Source: an uncultured Bacilli bacterium
GTDB taxonomy: Bacteria > Bacillota_I > Bacilli_A > RFN20 > CAG-631
Assembly (NCBI GenBank): GCA_934215405.1
Contig: CAKPZU010000032.1
Coordinates: 1 to 17,994, forward strand
DNA: 17,994 nt
Direction: 5' to 3'
The notes under the pieces were generated by a model that was given only the letters and a program-made list of their open reading frames with translations, was not told the DNA's origin and did no database searches. Below, piece after piece: positions 6,869-15,418 of this stretch (within the stretch, counting starts at the first letter, position 1; the number at the start of each line of letters is the position of its first letter). The translations under genes were made by a program, and so were the position numbers.

Positions 6869-7391
6869 GGATTATTATAATTTTAAAATAATTTATGATA
6901 CAGATAATGATTTTAAAAATGAAGATGAGTATTTAAATGCTTATATTTATTATGAAAAGAAATATTTTCCTTATGAAATGATATCTGTTTTTGATATGAC
7001 TTTGCTTTCATCGTTTTGTATATCTTGTAACAAGCAAGAAATAAAAATAAACAAAAACAACATAAGTAAAATTGCTTTTGCTGGAGCCTGTATGATGTTT
7101 CATTATGTTGAAAAGGTAAAGATAGTTTATGATGATGATTCATATTCATATTTTAAAATACATTTAGATGATATGGTAAATACTTCCTTAAATTATAAAA
7201 AGACTGTCTTTTTAAAACAAAAGGAAGAAATTAATGATATCAAATTATTAAAAAACTTTAAAAATTTAAACAACAATATTAATTATTATATTTATTATGA
7301 TGTTATTAAAACAAATAAAAACAAAACAATAAAAAGCATTATCTTACCTGATAATGAGCTTATGTATATTTTAGCAATTACATTAATTTAA
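6849..7391 (+). CDS. Beta-rich protein, possibly carbohydrate-binding-like
   Basis: I do not recognise this 180-residue protein with certainty. Two stretches resemble the beta-sandwich modules found in some glycoside hydrolases: NISKIAFAGACMMFHYVEKV followed by KIVYDDDSYSYFKIHLDDMV (71-110), and the C-terminal KTIKSIILPDNELMYILAIT (159-178), which is like the usual K-x-I-x-S-I-x-LP-N-P-x-x-x-I-F-A-I-T-L ending. There is no signal peptide, catalytic motif or membrane segment. The gene overlaps the second BtrH-like gene by 20 bases, with only a weak ribosome-binding site, so it is probably translated by coupling. It may bind a sugar or be the acceptor or scaffold of the upstream chemistry; this is conjecture. 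Confidence 0.55.
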   Translation: MLALNLKDYYNFKIIYDTDNDFKNEDEYLNAYIYYEKKYFPYEMISVFDMTLLSSFCISCNKQEIKINKNNISKIAFAGACMMFHYVEKVKIVYDDDSYSYFKIHLDDMVNTSLNYKKTVFLKQKEEINDIKLLKNFKNLNNNINYYIYYDVIKTNKNKTIKSIILPDNELMYILAITLI

Positions 7392-7403
7392 AAAGGAGAA
7401 AAA

Positions 7404-8399
7404 ATGAAACTAGATAATTTATTATCATATTTTAACTATGATAAAACAAAAGAAACAAACAATACTTATATTAAAAAATGCCTTAATGAAAAGGAAAGTT
7501 TATTTACATCTATTCCTTTAATTGAAAAAGAAGTAAAAAATAGTAATAATACCTATTATTATCAACATTTTATTATTGACGAAGAAAAAATAACTATTAA
7601 GGATAATGAAAATGAAGCAACAATTTCATTTTATGATGATGTAAATATATCGTTTAATTTTGATGGCTTATTAATTAATGCTAATCAAAGTAGCATAAAG
7701 GGTGAAATTATTTTAAATAAGCATTATGAAATATTAAGCAATGATAATTATTTAATATTTAACAAAAATGAATATGATCCATTTTTCATAATTGCTCCAT
7801 TTTATGGTGAAAAGAATAATGATTTAACACCATTAAATATTACTTATTCAATAAGAAATGACAAAGTTGAATTTGAAATAATAAGTAACAATGCTACTTC
7901 CTTAAATGTTGAAATAAACTATTATTTAAAGAAATTAATACTTGATAATGTTTTATCTTTTAACGAAAAAGATAAAAATAATGCCTACGCTATTATTGCC
8001 TTCTTAAAAGAAAATCAAGATGAGTATTTATTAAGGCTTAACTATACAATGTTTAACGATATAACATGTAAAAACGTTGATAAAGCCTTACTATATATAA
8101 AGATATTAAATAAAAGTGATAACTTAAGTATCAAATGCTATAAAAATAAATATTCTTGGTGCTCACATACAACATCATTTAATAATAAGCCTGAAATTGA
8201 AGATGAATATGAATGCTTTATTTTAAATGATTATTTAGTTATTGATATAAGCGAATGTATAAATGATTTTATTACAATGACTAATTTAAGTAATGGTGGC
8301 TTTAAATTAAAGGTAACAAATGGCTTTTTAACTTTAGCAACGGCTGATTGCTATACATATCCTCTTGTTTTAAAAGTTATAGAGAAGGAGCTAAACTAA
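7404..8399 (+). CDS. DNRLRE-like domain protein ahead of the Rhs gene
   Basis: This 331-residue beta-rich protein has no signal peptide or membrane segment. Its C-terminal part (about 190-290) fits the DNRLRE pattern: ALLYIKILN, then WCSHTTSFNNKPEI with W252 (family form W-x-E-x-x-x-T-W-N-x-x-P), then LVIDISECINDF. DNRLRE proteins are often encoded next to Rhs/YD-repeat proteins in Firmicutes, sometimes fused to them, and are thought to be cell-surface or packaging modules. The N-terminal 180 residues are unrecognised, with several Asn-rich strands. The ATG follows AAAAGGAG with ideal spacing, and a single base separates its stop from the Rhs start, so the two proteins are probably made together and may act as a complex. 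Confidence 0.65.
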   Translation: MKLDNLLSYFNYDKTKETNNTYIKKCLNEKESLFTSIPLIEKEVKNSNNTYYYQHFIIDEEKITIKDNENEATISFYDDVNISFNFDGLLINANQSSIKGEIILNKHYEILSNDNYLIFNKNEYDPFFIIAPFYGEKNNDLTPLNITYSIRNDKVEFEIISNNATSLNVEINYYLKKLILDNVLSFNEKDKNNAYAIIAFLKENQDEYLLRLNYTMFNDITCKNVDKALLYIKILNKSDNLSIKCYKNKYSWCSHTTSFNNKPEIEDEYECFILNDYLVIDISECINDFITMTNLSNGGFKLKVTNGFLTLATADCYTYPLVLKVIEKELN

Positions 8400-8400
8400 C

Positions 8401-11400
8401 ATGACTAATCAAATTTATCAATATACACCTATTTATACACAAACAATTAATAACATTGGAGAAGTAACTATTAATTTAATAAAAAATGAAGAAAATTTAA
8501 TAATTGAATATCCACTTTATGATTCAAATGCTAATAATGGTATACAGCTAAATGCAATATTGATTAACAAAATTTCTTATTTTGAAAATAAACATTATTA
8601 TTACACAAATCTATCTTCATATGACTTAAGAATTATCATTAGTTTTGAAAATTATGTAAGAGTCTATGGAACTTATAAAGGCTATAAAGTATATAATTAT
8701 AATTTTGCATTAAAGAAATATGTATCTACAAACGACGAATCATTCATTGAATATGATATAAATAATAGCGATTATATATTACATGATAATAATACAAAAT
8801 ACTACTTTAATCAAAATTTATGCATTTTACGTAAAATTGAATACAATGATGGCACTAAAATCAAAATTGATCGAAATGTAGACTGCAAAATCAATACGAT
8901 TAAGCGTTATATAAATGATAAGCTCGTTGAATATGTTAAAAGCACTCATACAAATAATCAAATAGTACTTAGTGTTTATAAAGTAAGCGATAATGGTGTT
9001 CATAATATAACTTATAAGTATTATTTAAATTATACAAGTAACAGCAATTTTTCTTTTAAAAGCGTCAGCGTTAATGGAATAAAAGAAACGACGCTTAAAA
9101 ATTTTTATTATATTATTGATTATGACTATGTTTCATTAATTGATAAAAGCAATTCCAGCAATAATTTAACATATGGTTTTAAAAGAGGAAATTGTTGTAA
9201 CGGCTATATTATTGAATATAAGGATTATAACAATAACAAAATATCATTTTTTAAAAATGATGATTATGTAAAAATATGTAATAACACAAATAATGATTAT
9301 TTTAATTATTATTTTGATGCTAATGAACGTTTAACACATATTTATGATTCATCAAATGATAGTTATAAAATCATTGAATATAATAATAAAGATGATGTTG
9401 TAATTTCAACTTCTAATATAATTTTAAATAAAGATGATAATTTAAATCTTCTTGAAAGCTTTTCAATGTATACTACACATTCATACAATATGAATGGTAG
9501 CATAAATGATGTTTTTACTCTTTTATTAATTCCTGATGGAGCTAATAATTTAAAAATAAATGTTGAATTAATTTTTAAAGCAAATAATATTGAAATAGCA
9601 AATAATAATGTCTTTACTCATTGCCTATTAGCTAAAAGTGATCTTCCTTATACTTATTCAACATATGCTTTAGCTAGCTTTGATGAAATTGTTGTTAAAA
9701 TAAATATATTAGGTGGAAGCGTTAATGGTTTTGATTGTAAGCTTTATAATGCTTGCTTATGTGAATGTACTAATAATTCTAACAATGAAGGAATAACCTT
9801 ATCATATGGTGTAATAAATAGAGCATTCCTAAAAGAAAACAAAATATTAGAAATGATGGATTATCAAATCGAATATGATGATAATAACAATCCTACAAAA
9901 ATTTCTAATAATGATACAAGATTAGTTACTACCTTCCAATATGATAATAATAATCGCATAGTTAATAAGAAAGTAGTTGTTAATGCATATAATAGCCTCC
10001 ATAATTATTACGTTTTATCATTTAATAGCGATGGAAGCATTAAAAATGAACAAGTGGCTTTTAAAAATGAAAACGAAGAAGTTATAGAAGATACATACAC
10101 ATCATATAATTCTTTCAATCAAGTAATAAGTGAATCATCTAAGCATGAAAAAAATGTTGATGATATAAATCTAAATAATACTATTTTTAAAACAACCAAT
10201 AGCTTTAAAGAAGGCAGTTCATTAAAGGTTGATAATATAATTGATTATGAATATTCTGATGATTTAAAAATTAACAAAATTTCATGTAATTATAAAAACA
10301 ACACAACCAAAAATATAAACTATAACTATAATAACAATAATATGAGCAAAGCTATTTATGATAATTCATATTATGATTATGCATATGATTCCTATAATAA
10401 TTTATTATCAATCAAATATAAAAATTGTTTATTATTTAAAAACACTTATTTTAATTATATAAATAATGAATCGTTAACTATTAAAACAAATTACTTAAAG
10501 GAAAAGGAATATAGTAATGGAAAGTATGTATTTGATTATAATACTAATGATGATGTTAAGCTTACTAAAATATCTTATAAAAAAGATAATGTAAGTAAGG
10601 ATATTGTTACATATTCATACAATAACGATGATATGTTAAGTAAAGTTGAGGTTAATGATTATTATAATTCATCATATAAATTAACAAAGCTTTATAACTA
10701 CAATAATGATAACTTATTAATAAATTATTCAACTATGATTGATGATTTTTTAACAAAGCATGAAAGCTATAATAATACCAATATAATACAATTTTCAAAT
10801 AAAACATTAATTAACAATTCATTTGATTATCAGGTTGAAAAATTTGAAAGTTTTGAAAGCTATATAAGAAAACTAAATACTAATTATATGGTTTCATCTT
10901 ATAACAAAGAGGTTGAATTTGAGTATGAAAATAATAAATATAAAACTAATTTGATTTTGTATAATAATACTATAGAAAAATCAACACTAGCATATAATAT
11001 TGATATCTTACATAATCCAAGTAGTATTTTAGGTAATCAAATCTATGAAGATGGTATTCAAAAATATTTATATATTGCTTATTCCAATAATGAACAACGT
11101 TATCATTTAACAAACACTGTTTTTTCTTATGAACTTAAAAAAGACAGCCAGTTTACTCTTGCTTTTTCATATAGAGTAAAAGCTGTTAATGGAAATAATA
11201 TCTTAGCAAGCATTACTTTAATGGATCATGGCATTGTTAAAGATACCATTTATATTGTTTTATCATCATCAGAAGCTGATAAAAGCAGATGTATTTATCT
11301 AGGAAGACATGCTGTAGATGAAAATTCTGAAAGAGTAATTATAACACGAGAAACAAATTTATATTATTATGAGCCAACAAATCTTGGTTGGGAGCAATTA

Positions 11401-13896
11401 ATAGTTACTTATAACTCTAATTCTATTAATCTATATGTAAATGGTGAAAGAATTAATAATGCTAACATTACAAAATTTAATTTTTACTGTAACACTATTA
11501 ACGTTGCTTTTGGTAATACCCTCCCAACATCTACAAATGGCAACGATTTCCAATATACAGCATTTTATTTAGGAAATATTATATTAACTAATGACTATAT
11601 GGATGAAAGCCAAATAAAAGACATAAATAATGCTTATAAAAAATTAGTACTTAATAAATATAAAGACTATAATAAATATTGCTTTTATAAAGATGAAAAT
11701 ATCTCAACTATTAAAAAGGCTAATAATGTTATTATACCAACATCTACTAAAACGTATATTTCATTTAACAAAACATTAAGTAGTAATACCTTAAAGCCTT
11801 TAAAAAATATTTATGCAAGTAAGATATTAAATGAAAACAACGACACATTTGTTTATGATAATGAAAGTAATAGCTATGTTTATAATATTGCTAATAAAAT
11901 CCTTGAATATGAACTTTCAAATGATGAAACATTTGCTATTTCATTATCATTTAGAAATTCTTTTAACATATCTAATTTATTTAAATTTATTGGAAATATT
12001 GTTGATTTATCAATGTCAGTTAATAATGAGTATTTTATCTTAAATGCTGATGATAATATTACTTCAGTTCATATTGCTAATACAGCATGGCACAATGTTT
12101 ATATATGTGTTAATAAAATTGATAATGACTGTACATGTAATAGCTATCAACTTCGTGTTTATTTTGATGAAGGATTAGTAATTAGTAGAATTAATGATAA
12201 TCAATTTAATTTTTCAAAATTAATCATTAATGAAGATAAAGCTGATGTTGCTATTAAAATAAGAGATTTATTAATACTTGATTATGTACCTAATATCTTT
12301 AATGTGTATGACCTTATTGAAAAAATGGATAATAAAGATAATATTGAATATCAATATAATCAATATGGCTTATTAAAAAGAAGAATTATTAATAATTCAT
12401 TAACAACAGTTTATGAATATAGTAATGATTCCTTAGTAAAAGAAACAACAAAAGAATTAAGTAATTACTTTATTTCCTATAATTATGATTCTTATAAAAG
12501 AGTTTCTTCAATTAATGTTAATAATGAATATAGTAAAAACTATACTTATGATTCACTAAATCAATTAGTAAAGGAAACAATAAATAATACTGATTACAAT
12601 TATAACTATGATGCTAATGGTAATATGATCTCATTTAGCAATTATAGCTTTACATATGATTCATTAAATAGATTAACAAAAATAAGCAATGATAATAATA
12701 CTATTGACATAACTTATAATGCTAATAGCTTATTAATGAATAGCTATGGTGGAAAAGAAGTTAAGTTTGAAGGAAAGAAATTAGTTCTATTTGGCAATGT
12801 AAGATTTTACTATAATGATAATGGATTGCTAGTAAAAAAAGAAAAAGATGGTGTTAAAACTTACTTTGAATATGATAGCAATAACAACCTAATAAGAATG
12901 AAAAAAAGCAATGATTCTGATATGGTATTCCTATATGATAGTAATAACGAATTATATGGATTTAATTACAATAAAAATACATACTATTATATAAAGGATT
13001 CCTTAAAAGAAATAAAAGGAATCGTAAATAGTAATAATACAATAGTATATAAATATATTTATAGTGGTTATGGGCTTGAATTACAATGTGATGGAAACTA
13101 TAATATAAGTGATGATTTTGATAGGAATATAGTTAAAAAGAACCCATTTAGATATAAATGCTATTTCTATGATGAGGATGTTAACTTATACTATTTAAAA
13201 TCTAGATTTTATAATCCTTTATGTGGTAGGTTTTTAACTGATGATGATGAAGCTTATATTGATGAGTCTTCTTTCATTGGCTTTAACTTATTTACTTATT
13301 GTGGTAACGATCCTGTTAATAAATATGATCCAAATGGAAATTTTTGGGATACTGTATTTGATGCTGCCTTTATTGCTTGGGAAATACATGATTTAGTTAA
13401 TGGTGGATATAAAGATTGGAAAAACTGGGTTACATTAGGAATAGATATTGTATTTGCGGTATTGCCTTTTGTTCCAACAGGAGCAGGTCAAGTAATCAAA
13501 GTTGGCAACAAAATTGATAACGCTGTAGATGTAGCTAGTGCTATCAATAAAATTGATAATGTTTATGATATGTCAAAAGTTACAGTTATTGGTAGAAGTA
13601 TGAATAGAGTAACTGATACAGCAACTTTAATCGGAAAAGCTGATAATTTATATGTTGCTTGGAAAGGCTATGATGCTACTGCAACTGGTTTAAAACGATT
13701 GGTTCATAATGGAGTGTCTATGATACATGATGCTAGTTGGATGCTTGGTAAGTTACGAAGTGGATATACAGTTATAGACATTGGTATAACGACTTTACAT
13801 AAAGGTAGGGGATTATATTATGGAGCTGAACGCTTTGTAATTGCTATATGGAAAACAAGAAACCTTTGGAAGTTACCATTAAATTATTATTTTTAG
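8401..13896 (+). CDS. Rhs/YD-repeat polymorphic toxin
   Basis: This 1831-residue protein has beta-rich N-terminal regions, then YD-repeats from about residue 300 to 860 (for example YYFDANERLTHIYD, FQYDNNNRIV). Two insertions at about 880-1080 and 1120-1310 look like LamG/concanavalin-type lectin folds (WEQLIVTYNSNSINLYVNG; WHNVYICV). YD-repeats resume at 1315-1575 (YNYDANGNMISF, FTYDSLNRLTKI). The Rhs core is at 1581-1647: NPFRYKCYFYDEDVNLYYLK, SRFYNPLCGRFL, NDPVNKYDPNGN. Everything after DPNGN is a variable tip. Rhs proteins form a closed shell that holds a C-terminal toxin until delivery. There is no signal peptide, LXG or WXG100 domain, so the export route is unclear. The tip's base composition differs from the rest. 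An immunity gene follows after 11 bases. Confidence 0.9.
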   Translation: MTNQIYQYTPIYTQTINNIGEVTINLIKNEENLIIEYPLYDSNANNGIQLNAILINKISYFENKHYYYTNLSSYDLRIIISFENYVRVYGTYKGYKVYNYNFALKKYVSTNDESFIEYDINNSDYILHDNNTKYYFNQNLCILRKIEYNDGTKIKIDRNVDCKINTIKRYINDKLVEYVKSTHTNNQIVLSVYKVSDNGVHNITYKYYLNYTSNSNFSFKSVSVNGIKETTLKNFYYIIDYDYVSLIDKSNSSNNLTYGFKRGNCCNGYIIEYKDYNNNKISFFKNDDYVKICNNTNNDYFNYYFDANERLTHIYDSSNDSYKIIEYNNKDDVVISTSNIILNKDDNLNLLESFSMYTTHSYNMNGSINDVFTLLLIPDGANNLKINVELIFKANNIEIANNNVFTHCLLAKSDLPYTYSTYALASFDEIVVKINILGGSVNGFDCKLYNACLCECTNNSNNEGITLSYGVINRAFLKENKILEMMDYQIEYDDNNNPTKISNNDTRLVTTFQYDNNNRIVNKKVVVNAYNSLHNYYVLSFNSDGSIKNEQVAFKNENEEVIEDTYTSYNSFNQVISESSKHEKNVDDINLNNTIFKTTNSFKEGSSLKVDNIIDYEYSDDLKINKISCNYKNNTTKNINYNYNNNNMSKAIYDNSYYDYAYDSYNNLLSIKYKNCLLFKNTYFNYINNESLTIKTNYLKEKEYSNGKYVFDYNTNDDVKLTKISYKKDNVSKDIVTYSYNNDDMLSKVEVNDYYNSSYKLTKLYNYNNDNLLINYSTMIDDFLTKHESYNNTNIIQFSNKTLINNSFDYQVEKFESFESYIRKLNTNYMVSSYNKEVEFEYENNKYKTNLILYNNTIEKSTLAYNIDILHNPSSILGNQIYEDGIQKYLYIAYSNNEQRYHLTNTVFSYELKKDSQFTLAFSYRVKAVNGNNILASITLMDHGIVKDTIYIVLSSSEADKSRCIYLGRHAVDENSERVIITRETNLYYYEPTNLGWEQLIVTYNSNSINLYVNGERINNANITKFNFYCNTINVAFGNTLPTSTNGNDFQYTAFYLGNIILTNDYMDESQIKDINNAYKKLVLNKYKDYNKYCFYKDENISTIKKANNVIIPTSTKTYISFNKTLSSNTLKPLKNIYASKILNENNDTFVYDNESNSYVYNIANKILEYELSNDETFAISLSFRNSFNISNLFKFIGNIVDLSMSVNNEYFILNADDNITSVHIANTAWHNVYICVNKIDNDCTCNSYQLRVYFDEGLVISRINDNQFNFSKLIINEDKADVAIKIRDLLILDYVPNIFNVYDLIEKMDNKDNIEYQYNQYGLLKRRIINNSLTTVYEYSNDSLVKETTKELSNYFISYNYDSYKRVSSINVNNEYSKNYTYDSLNQLVKETINNTDYNYNYDANGNMISFSNYSFTYDSLNRLTKISNDNNTIDITYNANSLLMNSYGGKEVKFEGKKLVLFGNVRFYYNDNGLLVKKEKDGVKTYFEYDSNNNLIRMKKSNDSDMVFLYDSNNELYGFNYNKNTYYYIKDSLKEIKGIVNSNNTIVYKYIYSGYGLELQCDGNYNISDDFDRNIVKKNPFRYKCYFYDEDVNLYYLKSRFYNPLCGRFLTDDDEAYIDESSFIGFNLFTYCGNDPVNKYDPNGNFWDTVFDAAFIAWEIHDLVNGGYKDWKNWVTLGIDIVFAVLPFVPTGAGQVIKVGNKIDNAVDVASAINKIDNVYDMSKVTVIGRSMNRVTDTATLIGKADNLYVAWKGYDATATGLKRLVHNGVSMIHDASWMLGKLRSGYTVIDIGITTLHKGRGLYYGAERFVIAIWKTRNLWKLPLNYYF
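13342..13893 (+). other. Rhs C-terminal tip: pre-toxin segment and unclassified toxin domain
   Basis: Residues 1648-1831 follow the DPNGN core. The first half has the look of a pre-toxin segment (LGIDIVFAVLPFVPTGAGQ, then VGNKIDNAVD). The last 104 residues (VTVIGRSMNRVTDTATLIGK to the end) form a compact domain with GYTVIDIGITT, GRGLYYGAERFVIAIW and conserved-looking polar residues R1732, H1777, D1776 and E1810. I recall similar endings (DIG...FYxxE) in other polymorphic toxins, but cannot name the activity. Hand counts give about 34% G+C over 13342-13501 against about 24% over 12601-12760, as expected of an exchangeable cassette. Confidence 0.7.
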
Positions 13897-13907
13897 GAGG
13901 AGATTAA

Positions 13908-14303
13908 ATGGATTTTAAAAAAGAGTTTACTGATTTAGCAAAAAAGTATAATTTAAATTATCAATATCAAGATTTTAAAAATTGTTTTGGAGGTAATTGG
14001 TGGGTTTATACACATAGCTTATATAACAATTCTGGATGTTTTACAATTCATTGCTTACCTCAAAGAGGTGAAATTGATTTTTACTTTGCTGATAAATTCA
14101 GTACTGATAGAAATGAATTGTGTGAAAAGCCAATTAATGTATACGAAACTGAAAGAGAAATTTGGAAAAATAATGCTAAAATATGGTTCATTAAAAATCC
14201 TTTTTATTACCTGAATCAAGATAACGTAATTAAAACACTAATAGAAGTAATTAAGATTTCAATAGAAAAAAACAATGAATTTTTTGGAGTAAAAATTAAT
14301 TGA
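13908..14303 (+). CDS. Putative immunity protein for the Rhs tip
   Basis: This 131-residue soluble protein is encoded 11 bases after the Rhs stop with a strong AGGAGGAG ribosome-binding site, the standard place for the immunity gene of a polymorphic toxin. It has a helical start, a beta centre (NSGCFTIHCLPQRGEIDFYF, 41-60) and a helical end, with no membrane segment. That fits an immunity protein that binds a cytoplasmically acting toxin. I do not recognise a named family. Function rests on position, size and overall look; an alternative is a structural chaperone for the tip. Confidence 0.65.
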   Translation: MDFKKEFTDLAKKYNLNYQYQDFKNCFGGNWWVYTHSLYNNSGCFTIHCLPQRGEIDFYFADKFSTDRNELCEKPINVYETEREIWKNNAKIWFIKNPFYYLNQDNVIKTLIEVIKISIEKNNEFFGVKIN

Positions 14304-14357
14304 TTGATTTTGATATCTTATTTATTTTCATAGAAAATATTGGTTTATTTTTTGTAA

Positions 14358-14510
14358 AAGTTTAATGTGAATATTTCTGATTTAAATGCATATGCACAAT
14401 GGATTACTGGTGATAAATACTTTTTTGTTGGTGTAGGACATAATTCTAATTTAATTACCACATACTTTTTTAAAACAATTAAATATGCTAAATATTTATC
14501 ATTGTTATAA
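14358..14510 (+). pseudogene. Displaced Rhs toxin tip remnant 1
   Basis: A 50-codon open frame from just after a TAA (14355-14357) to a TAA at 14508-14510 has no ribosome-binding site or ATG. It reads like the end of a toxin domain: SDLNAYAQWITGDKYFFVGV, then GHNSNLITTYFFKTIKYAKY. It lies between two immunity genes and directly ahead (17 bases) of the ribosome-bound start of the next, exactly where an old tip is left when a new tip and immunity pair recombines into an Rhs gene. It is probably not translated alone, but could be restored by recombination. Reading it as coding is a judgement from amino-acid pattern only. Confidence 0.55.
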
Positions 14511-14527
14511 GACTAGGAGGTATCATT

Positions 14528-14944
14528 ATGTATATTAAAAAAGTTCTTGAATATGTTTATAATTATGCTGAATATATCGTTACTGATGGTAGACATGATG
14601 TGAAATGTGTATGTATGTCAGTACCATTACCAGATGGAAAAGTTCCTGAAATTGGAATGGAAATTACAGCAATTTATGTCTTTAATTTTGAAGGTACCAT
14701 TGTAAAAAAGGTGACTAAAGAAAAAGATATGAAATATAAAATTAAAAAACCATTTTCTAATCCTTTAGCATATAAACTAAGAGGCAAAGTAATTGATTCT
14801 AGCAAATCAATTGTACAAGTATTTGATTTTAAAATCAGTTTAGAATATGATTATCCTGATGGAATGAATGAAGAATTTACTAATAATGATTATGTCGAAT
14901 TTTTTGCCTCTAGACTAGATTGTATAATTGAAAATTATTATTAG
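14528..14944 (+). CDS. Putative orphan immunity protein for remnant tip 1
   Basis: This 138-residue beta-rich soluble protein has an excellent AGGAGG ribosome-binding site. Stretches such as YNYAEYIVTDGRHDVKCVCM near the start and VEFFASRLDCIIENYY at the end, with YKLRGKVIDSSKSIVQVFDF between, follow a plan I associate with small proteins next to Rhs toxins in Firmicutes (xYAxAyVSDGxyxIxC ... GDxIEFxxxRLD), but I cannot give a family number. It lies directly behind the toxin-tip remnant, so it is most likely that tip's cognate immunity gene, retained for protection against siblings that still carry the tip. Confidence 0.6.
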   Translation: MYIKKVLEYVYNYAEYIVTDGRHDVKCVCMSVPLPDGKVPEIGMEITAIYVFNFEGTIVKKVTKEKDMKYKIKKPFSNPLAYKLRGKVIDSSKSIVQVFDFKISLEYDYPDGMNEEFTNNDYVEFFASRLDCIIENYY

Positions 14945-15347
14945 ATTTATAAACCTAATAAATTACTTTGACATACAAAACTTGATTAATTTACCTTATG
15001 ATAGATTCGTCTTTTTATGTTTTACTAGTCATATTATTAATTTTACTAATAAAAATCTTATCAATATAATTTATCATCAAGTGTGGTGGTAACCTTAGAT
15101 TGTTAAAAATAAGCTTATAAGTAAAAAATATATGTTACAGAAGCATTAAACATACGATATTAATAAAAACTATAACTTATATATAATATAAAATTATTTT
15201 GAAGCAGAAGTAATCTTAAATCAGTTAGGACATTTGTTTTAGTTTGGATATAAATCAATAAAATCGGTTTGAATGCAATATGACTAGAACATGATGGTTC
15301 TACTGTTAATATTAATATAGGTTTCTTAATAATGGTAATTGTTTAGA

Positions 15348-15376
15348 TTTACAAAGTAGATACAGTATGAGATACT
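15348..15376 (+). promoter_or_regulatory. Possible promoter for the 15419 membrane protein
   Basis: TTTACA (15348-15353) and GATACT (15371-15376) are 17 bases apart. They match the vegetative consensus at five of six and four of six positions. The start codon is 43 bases further on. Confidence 0.35.
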
Positions 15377-15392
15377 AGTCTAGTACTAGTAT
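15372..15392. promoter_or_regulatory. Palindrome overlapping the -10 box, possible operator
   Basis: ATACTAGT (15372-15379) and ACTAGTAT (15385-15392) are perfect 8-base inverted arms around CTAGT, so CTAGT occurs three times in a row. It overlaps the proposed -10 box and would suit a dimeric repressor. No regulator gene is in reach. Confidence 0.35.
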
Positions 15393-15418
15393 TACTGCTT
15401 GCATAGAAAGGAAAACAT

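Larger units (their letters stand above)
14945..15418. other. 474-base stretch without an intact gene
   Basis: No long frame is open here. Short stretches in different frames look like decayed coding sequence, for example FEAEVILNQLGHLF ending at a TAG near 15242, and EHDGSTVNINIGF near 15284-15325. These could be a frameshifted older tip or immunity gene, but they are too short to be sure. The right end holds promoter-like boxes and a palindrome ahead of the next gene, described separately. Confidence 0.4.

Noticed and set aside
6913..7149. Leftward 78-residue ORF
   Set aside because: Antisense shadow of the 6849-7391 gene, with no ribosome-binding site.
11831..12043. Rightward 70-residue ORF inside the Rhs gene
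   Set aside because: Out-of-frame shadow; the Rhs frame is continuous and matches the lectin-like segment here.
8401..13896. Rhs protein as a carbohydrate or wall-structural protein rather than a toxin
   Set aside because: The complete Rhs core ending in DPNGN, a composition-shifted tip, an adjacent immunity-like gene and downstream tip remnants together favour a polymorphic toxin.
13987..14214. Rightward 75-residue ORF inside the immunity gene
   Set aside because: Out-of-frame shadow of the 13908-14303 gene, which has the strong ribosome-binding site.
15071..15120. Short frame reading IKCGGNLRLLKISL as a further toxin tip
   Set aside because: Only about 16 codons are open, which is too short to separate from chance.
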